From Halobacteriovoraceae bacterium (lineage in GTDB: Bacteria; Bdellovibrionota; Bacteriovoracia; Bacteriovoracales; Bacteriovoracaceae), in contig PASN01000005.1 of assembly GCA_002711995.1 (NCBI GenBank), positions 1 through 64,000 of the forward strand: 64,000 nucleotides of DNA, given 5' to 3'. Below the pieces are notes generated by a model. The model did no database searches. It worked only from the letters and a program-made list of their open reading frames with translations, and was not told the origin of the DNA. Numbering within the stretch: the stretch's first letter is position 1; the number at the start of each line of letters is the position of its first letter. Shown one piece after another: positions 15,400-25,400 of the stretch. The position numbers and the translations under genes were made by a program.

Positions 15400-15624
15400 A
15401 AGAAAATTTAGAGCTGAGTCCAAAAGTTGAAGGGGGCTTCGATCAATAAATGAACTTAAACACTAGAGGTTTATTTCTTCATCAAAGTTTAACTATTTTT
15501 TTCACCTGGTACTAAAGACTATCAAAATTATAGATGGGCGCTCTTGGAAACAGACTTTGGAATTAAAAGAGCTATTTTACTTTTACAATTTTTTTAACAT
15601 AAATTCGGGATCTAGAGTTGAGCT

Positions 15625-15651
15625 AAAAGTAAAATGCCTCCGACTGGAGGC
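15625..15651 (-). terminator. Terminator of the endonuclease IV-like gene
   Basis: Six-base perfect stem GCCTCC / GGAGGC with a 4-nt loop, ten bases past the stop codon. On the leftward strand it is followed by ATTTTACTTTT. The rest of 15400-15624 shows no gene or other signal that I can support. Confidence 0.75.
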
Positions 15652-15661
15652 CTTTGATTTA

Positions 15662-16498
15662 TTAAATTGCGTTGTAGTATTCTTTGAGCATAAGAGCGTC
15701 GTCTTCAAGGTTTGGAGAGTTAGAGATCATATAACCTCTACAATCTTTTTCCTTAAGAGCTTGTAGCATTGCTTTCCAGTTAAACTTTGATTTCTCAAGG
15801 TTTAGGTGCTTCAAGTCGCCTTTAGAGTTTGAGCTGATACCTGAAACATGGATGTGCATGTTTTTAAGAGCGTCAGCGCCAAGTTCAACTTCAAGTTGAT
15901 CAAGAACTTCTTTAATCTCTTCATAAGTGTTGTACTTGCCAGTTCTAGCGTATAGGTGAGAGAAATCCATACAAGGCTTAACACTCATAACATTCTTAGT
16001 AAGAGAAATAAGCTCTTCTAAAGATCCAAACTGAGAAGTCTTGCCAGTAAGCTCTGGTCTAAGCTCAATTTCAATATCAAGACGGTTAAGTCTTTCTTCA
16101 ATAACGTTCATTGATTTTTCAACAAGATCAAATACATCGTACGGAGAATCTTTCATGTAGAAAGCTGCGTGGAAAGTCATAGACTCTGCTCCACAAAGAT
16201 CAGAGATCTTAGCTGTTTGGATGATTCTTTCTACTGAAGAGTCAATCTTGTCTTGCTCTCTAGCATTCAAGTTGATGTAGTATGGACCGTGAGAAGTTAG
16301 TGGAACACCTAATTCGTAAGATACCTTTCTTAAAGCGGAAGATACTTCTTCTTTCATTCTTACGCCATGAGCGAACTCTAATTGCATACAATCAAGACCA
16401 AGTTCACTAATTCTTTGGACGCCGTCTACTGGACTGTTCTTTTTTGCTGTACTGTTAGGCACACCCGCGGTTCCAAATAATAATGTTTCAAAAGACAT
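15662..16498 (-). CDS. Endonuclease IV / xylose isomerase-like TIM-barrel protein
   Basis: 278 residues with the AP endonuclease 2 barrel pattern: GTAGVPNST near the N-terminus, MQLEFAHGV, LTSHGPYYINLNAREQDKIDSS, MTFHAAFYM, IELRPELTGKTSQFGS, PCMDFSHLYART and MHIHVSGI. His, Glu and Asp ligands for the metal centre are therefore in the expected places. It is similar to archaeal-type deoxyribonuclease IV, which nicks DNA at abasic sites, so a base-excision repair role is likely; a sugar isomerase role cannot be excluded. A strong AGGAAGGAG precedes the ATG. Confidence 0.75.
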   Translation of the reverse strand: MSFETLLFGTAGVPNSTAKKNSPVDGVQRISELGLDCMQLEFAHGVRMKEEVSSALRKVSYELGVPLTSHGPYYINLNAREQDKIDSSVERIIQTAKISDLCGAESMTFHAAFYMKDSPYDVFDLVEKSMNVIEERLNRLDIEIELRPELTGKTSQFGSLEELISLTKNVMSVKPCMDFSHLYARTGKYNTYEEIKEVLDQLEVELGADALKNMHIHVSGISSNSKGDLKHLNLEKSKFNWKAMLQALKEKDCRGYMISNSPNLEDDALMLKEYYNAI

Positions 16499-16534
16499 TA
16501 CTCACTCCTTCCTAATTTTACTTCAAACAACGCT

Positions 16535-16780
16535 CTAGAAGATTTTTTTTGACCAAGAATCAAAGTTCTTAATGCAAGAAGAACAACCGCTCCCTAGGCC
16601 AAGTCGCTCTTTTAAAAAATCCAATTCAACTGTTTGTAAGTTCCCTAATATTAACGCTTCTTTTATATCTCTTTTGCTTAGACAGTTACATTCGCATATC
16701 AATGAGTTGTCATTCAGACCGTCTTTAGTCTCCTGAATTTCCCTCAACTCTAGTAGAGCTTCCAGCTCCTCTTTGTCCAT
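16535..16780 (-). CDS. BFD-like [2Fe-2S] ferredoxin-domain protein
   Basis: 81 residues. The Cys arrangement C31-x-C33 then C66-x2-C69, with 32 residues between, matches the [2Fe-2S] BFD domain, whose family member releases iron from bacterioferritin. There are 28 additional N-terminal residues that are acidic and helical. An extra Cys29 precedes the motif. It probably acts in electron transfer or iron mobilisation. It lies upstream of the endonuclease IV-like gene with a 36-base gap, so co-transcription is plausible. Confidence 0.75.
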   Translation of the reverse strand: MDKEELEALLELREIQETKDGLNDNSLICECNCLSKRDIKEALILGNLQTVELDFLKERLGLGSGCSSCIKNFDSWSKKIF

Positions 16781-16941
16781 ATGCCCTCTAAGCTTGGATA
16801 ATAACCTTTAGCGAGGTGTTTTATAGCGTTTTAGGCGATAAATGTCGAGTGCAATGCTCAGACACTGTAATTATGATAGGAAATCGCGCAAAACTTGGTA
16901 GAATAGAGCTAAGTTTTTAATTTTTAAAGGCATATTTTGAA

Positions 16942-17724
16942 ATGAAGCTTCTAATATCTCTATATCATTTTATTCTCACCAATATCTTCCCGGTGATTTT
17001 CATTTTCTTAGTTTTTGATGGGACGGTGCGTGGCGTCGTGTTTTGCGTGTGGTTTCTGTTTTGGACTTTAAGCTATCTCTATATTGATAAAATTATTTTA
17101 TTTTTTTTAGGGGCAATCGAGATCATTGAAAATGATTTTCAGGAGTTATTTCAACAATTTAAAAGTGAAACCTATAAAAGATTCGAAAAACAACCAAAAA
17201 TCTACCTCTACTCCGGCAAGGCACAAAAATGCTTTATATTTGAATCCAGGGGAGAGTGGTCAATCGTGCTAGATAGAAAGCTTGCAGCAGAGCTTGATGC
17301 GGTTTCAACGAAGGCCTTGGTAGAATACCTTGTCACTTATAAGAAAACTTCCGCTCCTTGGAGAATAACAAAGTCACTAGGCATTGTTGTTCTCACAATG
17401 GGTGCAATTTACTCCTTTTGGTCAAAGATTTTGCTCTTAGACACAAACTCGAAAGTTTTTAAGGTGGTTTCCCTATTTAGCTTGGCCCTCTTTAGGCCAT
17501 TTTTTGACGCGGCTCTGGCCTTTGGAAGATCTGCTCCCAAGCTTGAATGTGATAACTCGTTGGCACCAGTAATCCATAGAATTAAAGACTTTGATCCTGA
17601 TTTAAATTATGGGCAATTCATTTTTGATCATCTTCAGGAAAACATAAATCCAAAATCAATGATGATATCCTATATGGAGAGCTTTCCTGTGATTGAAAAC
17701 GCCGTATTAAAAAGAAGTTTCTAA
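16942..17724 (+). CDS. Membrane protein resembling an inactive M48 (HtpX-like) peptidase
   Basis: 260 residues. Two membrane segments lie at the N-terminus (about 5-60) and two more at about 145-185. The segment LYSGKAQKCFIFESRGEWSIVLDRKL, then ALVEYLVTYKK, follows the layout of M48 membrane peptidases. Where those have HExxH, this protein has VEYLVTY, so both zinc His and the catalytic Glu are absent. It would be a pseudoprotease if related. The stop codon overlaps the start of the CHASE2 kinase gene by one base, so it may act in sensing with that kinase. The family call is inference. Confidence 0.55.
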   Translation: MKLLISLYHFILTNIFPVIFIFLVFDGTVRGVVFCVWFLFWTLSYLYIDKIILFFLGAIEIIENDFQELFQQFKSETYKRFEKQPKIYLYSGKAQKCFIFESRGEWSIVLDRKLAAELDAVSTKALVEYLVTYKKTSAPWRITKSLGIVVLTMGAIYSFWSKILLLDTNSKVFKVVSLFSLALFRPFFDAALAFGRSAPKLECDNSLAPVIHRIKDFDPDLNYGQFIFDHLQENINPKSMMISYMESFPVIENAVLKRSF

Positions 17725-19601
17725 TGAAGTTAAAAGACAGGTTTAAGAACATTGAATACAACAACTTGTATCCATTATTTTTTACAATAATCTTCATCCT
17801 TATATTAATTCAGTACTCATTCAATTCTCTGGACGCAATTTTTTACGACTTGTGGGCCAAGGCCGACTTTGTCGCCTCAGAGCCTGAAGAGATTGTGGTC
17901 ATCACTATGGATGAAGAAAGCGATCAGTTCTTGGGCGAGATTTATCCTTATACTTATGCCACACATGTGCGCTTTTTGGATAAACTCTTGGAGGCAAAAC
18001 CGGGTATCGTTTCATATCTTATTCCATTTTTAGAACCTGAAACAAAAGTGGAATCCAAGTACGCTGAAACCTTTCACGATATGCTTTTGAAGTACTCCCA
18101 AAACGATGGACACTTTAGATTTGGCACAGACAAGGACGCGTGGGGAGAGCAAATACCCCCTGAAAACTTAGCCGACCTTGGCTATTCGTTGGCGTTGATA
18201 AATAAAGATGGAAATGTTTTTTCAAAGGATGACGTCACTAGAAGGGTCATTCTAAATATTTCAGGTGAGGACTCACTTCACCTTTGGCTGGCAAGAAAAT
18301 ATCAACAAGACAGAAACCTAGAAACACTTGAAGCCGCTGAATACCAAGGGGCCTATTACAATAGAGAGGCTGATGCCACATTCGCCATGTTCAGATATGG
18401 GGCGGATCCATCATCATACGATGCTGTTACCAGCATACCCTTCCATAGGGTCGTGGTCGGAAATTTTCCAAAAGGATTTTTTAAAGGAAAAACTGTATTA
18501 ATTGGCTCCCAGTACCTTTCGAATATTGGAGATTTCGTAAATACGCCTTTTGGCAAAGAAGAGGTTAAGGCTCCAAAAATAAATGTTCACGCCCAAATTG
18601 TTCAATCCCTTGTAACTGATATGACCGTTGTTAGGGCGCCTGACTGGATTGCAGACTTTATTGCTGTGGTCTTGGCAATTATCTTGTCTTTTATAATCTC
18701 AAAAGTTCAACCCACCAAGGGTTTGATTATCACCATGATGATAATGCTTAGCATGTTCACCATGGCCTATTTGATGTTCATTGGCGCAGGAGTTTGGCTT
18801 AAGCTTTCACACATTATTCTAAGCATCTTTGTGGTTTACTACATTTGGGTTCCCTTCAGAGCAATCGGTGAATATCAAACTCGCTATGCGATTCAAGAGG
18901 AAACCAAGATGTTAAAGAAAGTGGATATGCTAAAGCAAAACTTTATCTCGTTGATGAGCCACGACTTAAAAACCCCTGTGGCGAAGATTGCTGGAATTGC
19001 TGACATTTTAAGAAATCAATATCGGAATGAGCCCAAGCAAAAAGAGCTCTTAGACAATATTGTCTACTCCACAGAGGAGCTAAACAACTTCATCACTTCC
19101 ATTTTAGACTTAACCAAAATTGAATCCAGGGATATTACACTGAGACTTGAGAATAAGGATGTGAATACCCTTATTGAACAAACTGTTGGCAAGTTGAAGT
19201 TTGAGGCCAATGCTCACAATATGAAAATTGAGACCGAGCTATCTCCACTTTATCCGATTAAACTGGACGTTGTGCTTATAAATAGAGTGTTGGCCAACTT
19301 GATCGGCAATGCCATTAAATATGCGGGTGATGGAAGCAATGTTTCTGTGAAATCCTGGGATGATGACGATTGGGTTTATATTGAGATTAAAGACAATGGC
19401 AAAGGTATCGATGAGAAAGATTTAGCTTTTATTTTTGATAAGTTTTATCGGGTAAAGAACGATGACAGTCATAAAATTAAGGGTTCAGGGCTCGGGCTTT
19501 ATTTGGTAAAATACTTTATCGAGTTGCACCACGGTCATATTGAGGTTGCATCTGAACCTAATGAAGGAACAACTTTTTTAATTAAATTAAAGAACGAATA
19601 A
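17724..19601 (+). CDS. CHASE2-domain sensor histidine kinase
   Basis: 625 residues. One membrane segment (about 15-33), an extracytoplasmic CHASE2 domain (about 40-305), three membrane segments (about 308-375), a short coiled linker, then HisKA with phospho-acceptor His413 (SLMSHDLKTPVAKIAG) and an HATPase with N box NLIGNAIKYAG, G1 DNGKGID and G2 GSGLGLYLV. It autophosphorylates in response to an unknown envelope signal. It overlaps the upstream membrane protein by one base and is followed after 15 bases by an NtrC-type regulator, its likely partner. Confidence 0.9.
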   Translation: MKLKDRFKNIEYNNLYPLFFTIIFILILIQYSFNSLDAIFYDLWAKADFVASEPEEIVVITMDEESDQFLGEIYPYTYATHVRFLDKLLEAKPGIVSYLIPFLEPETKVESKYAETFHDMLLKYSQNDGHFRFGTDKDAWGEQIPPENLADLGYSLALINKDGNVFSKDDVTRRVILNISGEDSLHLWLARKYQQDRNLETLEAAEYQGAYYNREADATFAMFRYGADPSSYDAVTSIPFHRVVVGNFPKGFFKGKTVLIGSQYLSNIGDFVNTPFGKEEVKAPKINVHAQIVQSLVTDMTVVRAPDWIADFIAVVLAIILSFIISKVQPTKGLIITMMIMLSMFTMAYLMFIGAGVWLKLSHIILSIFVVYYIWVPFRAIGEYQTRYAIQEETKMLKKVDMLKQNFISLMSHDLKTPVAKIAGIADILRNQYRNEPKQKELLDNIVYSTEELNNFITSILDLTKIESRDITLRLENKDVNTLIEQTVGKLKFEANAHNMKIETELSPLYPIKLDVVLINRVLANLIGNAIKYAGDGSNVSVKSWDDDDWVYIEIKDNGKGIDEKDLAFIFDKFYRVKNDDSHKIKGSGLGLYLVKYFIELHHGHIEVASEPNEGTTFLIKLKNE

Positions 19602-19616
19602 TCAGGGGAGCAATTA

Positions 19617-21107
19617 ATGCATAAGGTACTCGTAGTTGATGATGACAAAGTTTTACAGCAATCTGTAAAGCAGGCCCTGGAATTTCACCATTTCAACGTA
19701 GATGTGGCCGACAACGGCAAAGAGGCCGTGAACGCGGTTTATAGAGAGAAGTATGATTTGGTGGTTATGGATGTCAACATGCCTGAGATGGATGGCATCG
19801 AGGCGTTGAGTGAAATCAAAAAACACGACCCTTCTATCATCGTTTTAGTTTTAACCGCATATTCGAATGTCTCTGATGCGGTTAAGGCCGTAAAAGAAGG
19901 CGCGTTTAACTATCTTGAGAAGCCAATTACCTCCGACAATCTTGTGGCCCTTATTAAAAGGGCCCTGAAAGCAAGGTCGATGGTTGAAACAACTGCTTTT
20001 TCCGCACCTACACTTTCTTTGGGTGATGAAAATGATGACAAGTTTGTTGGCGAATCAAATTCAATGCAAAAGGTTTTCAATGTCATTGGAAAGCTTGCGA
20101 AAGTAAACACTCCCGTACTAATTAGAGGGGAGTCTGGTACAGGTAAGGAATTGGTTGCCAAGGCCATTCACTTTAATGGGCCTAGAAAAGAAAATAAGTT
20201 TGTGGCGGTAAACTGTGGCGCCATTTCAGACAATCTTATTGAGTCTGAACTTTTTGGTCACGAAAAAGGAGCCTTCACAGGCGCTGACCAAAGAAAAATA
20301 GGTAAATTCCAATATGCTGAAGGCGGAACTTTATTTTTAGATGAAATTGGAGATATTTCTCCATCAATGCAAGTAAAGCTTCTTAGAGTTCTTCAGGAAA
20401 GAAAGTTTACTCCGGTTGGCTCAAACAGAGAGATCTCTGTTGATGTAAGGATTATTGCAGCATCACATAAGCCATTTGAAGAGATGATCAAAACTGGAGA
20501 GTTTAGAGAAGATTTGTTTTATAGGTTAAATGTCCTTCCAGTTTATCTTCCACCACTAAGAGAGAGGCAGTCCGACATTCCTCACCTTGTGAATTATTAC
20601 GTGAACTACTTTAACAATGTTCACAGCTTGGAGGTGAGTGGGGTCACTCCTGAGGCCATAAAGATCATGCAAGAATACTCATGGCCTGGAAACATTAGAG
20701 AACTAAGAAATACGATCGAGCACTGTTTTATTATGGAGAGTGGCGATTATATTTCTGAGAGCTCCCTTCCGCAGAAAATTAAAGCAGGAGACAAGGCTTC
20801 AGATGAAAACGAGTCAGAAGATGCAATAATTGATTTTAGAGGTATCCAAGACTCTGTATTGGACAAAGACCCCACAGAGGTGGACAATTCACAATATCAG
20901 TTTACCTTTGCTGAGAGGGAGGACGGCGAAATCAAACTTGATTTCCAGGCCGCCAAAGACAAGTTTGAGCAAGAGTTTATCGAGCAGGCGCTTAAGCTAA
21001 ATAAGGGGAAAATTAACCAAACTGCGCTAAACGCAAACATCCCTAAAAAAACACTTCTTAGAAAAATAGAGAAGTATGAAATTAACCCTAAGGACTACTA
21101 CCAATAA
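19617..21107 (+). CDS. NtrC-family sigma-54-dependent response regulator
   Basis: 496 residues. The receiver domain (1-115) has phospho-acceptor D52 (VVMDVNMPEMDG) and acidic pocket DDD. A central AAA+ domain (about 140-375) carries Walker A GESGTGKE, the sigma-54-contacting loop GAFTGA, and DEIGD. The C-terminal Fis-type HTH is NQTALNANIPKKTLLRKIEKY. An insert of about 70 residues, rich in acidic side chains, separates the AAA+ and HTH parts. It activates sigma-54 promoters when phosphorylated, most likely by the adjacent CHASE2 kinase. Its target promoters are unknown; the flgF promoter in this window is one candidate. Confidence 0.92.
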   Translation: MHKVLVVDDDKVLQQSVKQALEFHHFNVDVADNGKEAVNAVYREKYDLVVMDVNMPEMDGIEALSEIKKHDPSIIVLVLTAYSNVSDAVKAVKEGAFNYLEKPITSDNLVALIKRALKARSMVETTAFSAPTLSLGDENDDKFVGESNSMQKVFNVIGKLAKVNTPVLIRGESGTGKELVAKAIHFNGPRKENKFVAVNCGAISDNLIESELFGHEKGAFTGADQRKIGKFQYAEGGTLFLDEIGDISPSMQVKLLRVLQERKFTPVGSNREISVDVRIIAASHKPFEEMIKTGEFREDLFYRLNVLPVYLPPLRERQSDIPHLVNYYVNYFNNVHSLEVSGVTPEAIKIMQEYSWPGNIRELRNTIEHCFIMESGDYISESSLPQKIKAGDKASDENESEDAIIDFRGIQDSVLDKDPTEVDNSQYQFTFAEREDGEIKLDFQAAKDKFEQEFIEQALKLNKGKINQTALNANIPKKTLLRKIEKYEINPKDYYQ

Positions 21108-21108
21108 A

Positions 21109-21621
21109 ATGAAAAAGAATTTAATACTCTATATTGCGGTGATCTTGGCCATTGTTGTTTTTGACCAATGGACCAAACACCTAGTTTCCTCAAATTTTTA
21201 TTTGGGCGAGTCGGTCAAAGTTATAGATGGACTGCTAAACTTTACTTATGCCCGCAACACTGGCGCGGCCTTCAGCTTTGGTGGAAACTTTGAAGACTGG
21301 GTCAGATACCTACTGTTTTTAGCGCTGCCTGTTGTGGCGTGTATTTGGCTTGCAACTTTGTTGGTGAAGTCTCTGAAGGGACCGAAAATCTTGACGTGGG
21401 CCTACACTCTAATTTTGGGTGGGGCGATAGGGAATCTCATTGATAGATTCCGTTTAGATTATGTTGTTGATTTTATTGATTTCTATCAAGGCAATAGTCA
21501 TTTCGCTACATTCAATATCGCCGACTCGGCTATCACTATAGCTGCAGGCCTCTTAATTATTGACTTCATTCTCAATAAGAAAGAAGAGAGACAGGGGAAG
21601 AAGGAAAAAGGGGTCTTATAA
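21109..21621 (+). CDS. lspA: Lipoprotein signal peptidase (signal peptidase II)
   Basis: Cleaves the signal peptide of prolipoproteins after lipidation, in the inner membrane. 170 residues with four membrane segments. Signature elements are ARNTGAAFSFG, GNLIDRFRLDYVVDFIDFY and FNIADSAI, including the two catalytic Asp. I chose the ATG of MKKNLILYI one base after the response-regulator stop, instead of a longer frame starting inside that gene. It is followed by lgt, so two of the three lipoprotein maturation steps are in one operon, consistent with the many lipoproteins in this window. Confidence 0.93.
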   Translation: MKKNLILYIAVILAIVVFDQWTKHLVSSNFYLGESVKVIDGLLNFTYARNTGAAFSFGGNFEDWVRYLLFLALPVVACIWLATLLVKSLKGPKILTWAYTLILGGAIGNLIDRFRLDYVVDFIDFYQGNSHFATFNIADSAITIAAGLLIIDFILNKKEERQGKKEKGVL

Positions 21622-21625
21622 GTAA

Positions 21626-22363
21626 ATGATTCCAAGCTTTGAACTATTTGGTTTCAAAATTTTTACTTACCCTCTTCTAATGGGTGCAGCTTGGGGCATT
21701 GGTTCCCAAGTGGCAAAAAGACTAAACGACTTTAATTCAACTAAATTTAAAAGCATCAACTTTTACCTTTTGGGTGTATTTCTATCCAGTTGGCTAGGCG
21801 CAAAACTTTTTTATCTATTTACTGTAGAAGCTCGAAGCTTAAAAGGTATTGCTGCTCACAGTGAGTTCTGGCTTGGAGGAGGCTTCGTTTTCTATGGGGG
21901 TCTTCTGGCGGGATTGCTATTTTCAATTCTTTTCGCAATCAAAACAAAGCAAGAACTGAAAGCATTCAATATTTTCATTCCAGGGCTTTGCATTGGACAC
22001 GCTGTGGGAAGGCTAGGGTGCTTAATGGCAGGTTGCTGTTATGGAATTGATTTTAATGGACCTCTATCTGTTCACCTACATGGAGCTGACAGGTTTCCCG
22101 TGCAGCTGTTGGAGGCCATAGTTGTGTTTACTTTCGGTATTCTTTCATTGAAAGAGAGATGGCAAGGCCATCAAAACCTTGCTCTTGGTTATCTTGCTTT
22201 TTACTCAATAGGGAGATTTATCTTTGAATTCCTTAGAGGCGACGCAATAAGGGGCATCTGGTTTGGTTTTATAAGCACCTCCCAAATTGTTTCACTGTTT
22301 ATATCTGGTCTTGTGATGGCATTCCTTTTTTACCGCTCCAGAGCTGTTTCTAACCTGAGCTAA
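21626..22363 (+). CDS. lgt: Prolipoprotein diacylglyceryl transferase family protein
   Basis: Transfers diacylglycerol from phosphatidylglycerol to the lipobox Cys, the first step of lipoprotein maturation. 245 residues and about seven membrane segments. Seen are FVFYGGLLAG, the signature region IGHAVGRLGCLMAGCCYG (the usual form is GRxGNFxNGEYYG, so this is the Cys-rich variant), and SIGRFIFEFLRGD near the C-terminus. It is shorter than E. coli Lgt (291). It lies four bases after lspA. A second, more canonical lgt elsewhere in the genome is possible. Confidence 0.78.
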   Translation: MIPSFELFGFKIFTYPLLMGAAWGIGSQVAKRLNDFNSTKFKSINFYLLGVFLSSWLGAKLFYLFTVEARSLKGIAAHSEFWLGGGFVFYGGLLAGLLFSILFAIKTKQELKAFNIFIPGLCIGHAVGRLGCLMAGCCYGIDFNGPLSVHLHGADRFPVQLLEAIVVFTFGILSLKERWQGHQNLALGYLAFYSIGRFIFEFLRGDAIRGIWFGFISTSQIVSLFISGLVMAFLFYRSRAVSNLS

Positions 22364-22452
22364 GAGGGGCCAACGTCTAAAATTTTGCTCTTGAAAGCTC
22401 TGTGTGGTATTAAAACTCAGAATTTTAACCTGAAATTGTGTGGTGAGTTATT

Positions 22453-25400
22453 ATGACTAAATTACGTTTTGTAACTGCGGCCAGTCTTTTTGACGGCCAT
22501 GACGTATCGATAAATATCATGAGAAGGCTTCTTCAGTCTAAAGGCGTGGAAGTTATACATCTTGGGCACAACCGCTCAGCTCAAGAAGTTGTTGACGCTG
22601 CAATCAGCGAAGACGCGAATGCGATTGCCCTTAGCTCCTATCAGGGTGGGCATAATGAGTACTTTAGATACATAAAAGATCTTCTTATGGAGAGAGGTGC
22701 TGACAACGTTAAAATTTTTGGCGGAGGGGGCGGTGTTATTACTCCTCCAGAGATTAAGGCCTTGGAAGAATACGGTATTAATAAAATCTACCATCCTCAG
22801 GATGGCATGAAACTAGGTCTTGAGGGAATCATTGATGACATGATCGCCAAGGCCAGCGAGAGCACTTTAGAAGGCTTTGACTTCACAAAGATCAAAGGGA
22901 CTTCCAAACTAACTCCTAGAGAAGTGTCCAAGGTAATAACTTATATTGAGGATAAGGCTGAACTTCCTATTGAACTTAGCGAAAAGCAGGTTCCGATATT
23001 TGGTATTACAGGAACTGGAGGGGCAGGTAAGTCATCTTTAATTGATGAGCTGCTTTTAAGATTTCATAGATATTATCCAGATAGAAAGATAGCATTGATT
23101 TCAGTGGACCCTACAAAAAGAAAGACTCAAGGAGCACTGCTTGGAGATAGAATCCGTCTAGGAAGCGCATCCTTTGACAATGTCTTTGTAAGATCTTTGG
23201 CCACAAGAAATTCCAAGACTGAGCTCTCGCCACAAATTTCAAAAGTCACAAGCTTCATGAAGTCCCTGGACTACGACTTAATCATTGTTGAAACGTCCGG
23301 AATTGGCCAGGCCAGTGATGAGATTACACAAGTAGCGGATAAGTGCGCTTATGTAATGACACCAGAGTATGGAGCAGCATCTCAACTTGAAAAAATTGAA
23401 ATGCTTGAAGTTGCAGACTTTATCGCCATAAACAAATACGAAAAACCAAGAAGTGAAGACGCTCTAAGGGATGTTAGAAAGCAATACCGAAGAAATCACA
23501 AACTTTTTGCAAACCACCCTGGCAGTCCAACAGATGAAGAGCTTCCTGTATACGGAACAATGGCCTCTAAATTTAATGATGTGGGAGTAAACGCTTTTTT
23601 CTGCGATCTTGTTAAAGTGTTTGATTTTGACTGGAAGGATGAACTTGATCTTCTACCAAAAGAAAAGTTTCCACAGACCAAACATTCAATTATCCCTGCT
23701 AAGCAAACAGGCTATCTAAGAAGCATTTCTGAGACGGTTAGGGAATATAACGAAAAAACAGAAAAGCTATTATACCTCTTCAATCAAATTGATGGCGTAC
23801 GAACCTCTATTAAATTGGCAAAAACAGATGCGGTAAAAAAAGAGCTAGAAAGTATTGAGAAAGAGCTAAGCTGCGCCTTAACTGAAGAAGATTGGAAAAA
23901 ACTGCAAGAATATGACGACACGGTTTCTCAATATGAGAAAGGCGCTTATAAATATGAAGTAAGGGGTAAAGAGTTTAAGGTCGACACAACTTACACCTCC
24001 CTTTCTCATCAAAACATATCAAGAGTTGGTTTTCCTAAATTTATCGGCATGGGCGAGAAGGTGAAGTTTTTAAGAACTCAGAACCTCCCAGGCTTTTTTC
24101 CATACGCAGCCGGAATTTTTCCTTTTAAAAGAAAGGATGAAGAACCTAAAAGAATGTTCGCAGGCGAGGGCGGGCCAAAAAGAACAAATAGAAGATTTCA
24201 CTATCTATCAAAGGATGACCCTTCAAAAAGACTTTCAACAGCTTTTGATAGCGTAACCCTCTATGGAGAGGATCCGGACCATAGGCCAGATATTTATGGA
24301 AAGGTTGGAGAATCCGGTGTGTCCATTGCCACCCTTCAAGACATGAAGGACCTTTTTGATGGCTTTGATCTCTCTGCTCCAAGCACTTCAGTGTCCATGA
24401 CCATCAATGGGCCAGCTCCAATTATTTTGGTAATGTTCATGAACACAGCGATAAACCAAAAACTGGATGAAGAAGAAAGAAAAGATCCTGCAAAACGCAT
24501 TGAAGTCATGAGACAAGTTCGAGGAACTGTTCAGGCCGATATTCTAAAAGAAGATCAAGCGCAAAACACTTGTATTTTCTCTTTAGACTTTGCTCTAAAG
24601 ATGATGGGGGATGTGCAGCAGTACTTCGCCAAGAACGCCATTAAAAACTATTACGCTGTTTCCATTAGTGGATATCACATCGCTGAAGCTGGAGCGAATC
24701 CAATTACTCAGTTGGCGCTTACACTTTCCAACGGCTTTACCTATGTGGAATATTACCTCTCAAGAGGAATGCATATTGATGAGTTTGCTGAAAACCTATC
24801 CTTCTTTTTCAGCAATGGGCTTGATCCTGAGTATACGGTTATAGGTAGAGTGGCGAGAAAGATTTGGCCAATTGCGATGAAAGAGCGCTACGGCGCCAGT
24901 GTAAAAAGTCAGAAACTTAAGTACCACATTCAGACTTCTGGAAGATCACTGCACGCTCAAGAGATTGATTTCAACGACATCAGAACAACTCTTCAGGCGT
25001 ACCTCGCATTAAGCGACAACTGCAACTCCCTTCATACAAATGCATATGATGAGGCCATAACCACTCCTACAGAGGAGTCTGTAAGAAGAGCGATGGCAAT
25101 TCAGATGATTATTAACCGTGAGTTTGGCCTTAATAAAACTGACAACCCAATGCAAGGCTCTTTCATTGTTGATGAGCTTGCGGAGCTTGTGGAAGAAGCG
25201 GTGTTAAGTGAATTTGAAAAGATCTCAGATAAAGGTGGTGTTCTGGGCGCAATGGAGAGTATGTATCAGAGAGCTCAAATTCAGGAAGAGTCACTGTATT
25301 ATGAATCTCTGAAGGACTCTGGTGAACTTCCTATTATTGGTGTGAATACTTATATTGCGGATAATATTGACGAGCAACTTACTAAAGATATTGAGCTTAC

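Noticed and set aside
22364-22452. Cobalamin riboswitch before icmF
   Set aside because: The 89-base gap is too short and shows no B12-box or conserved structure.
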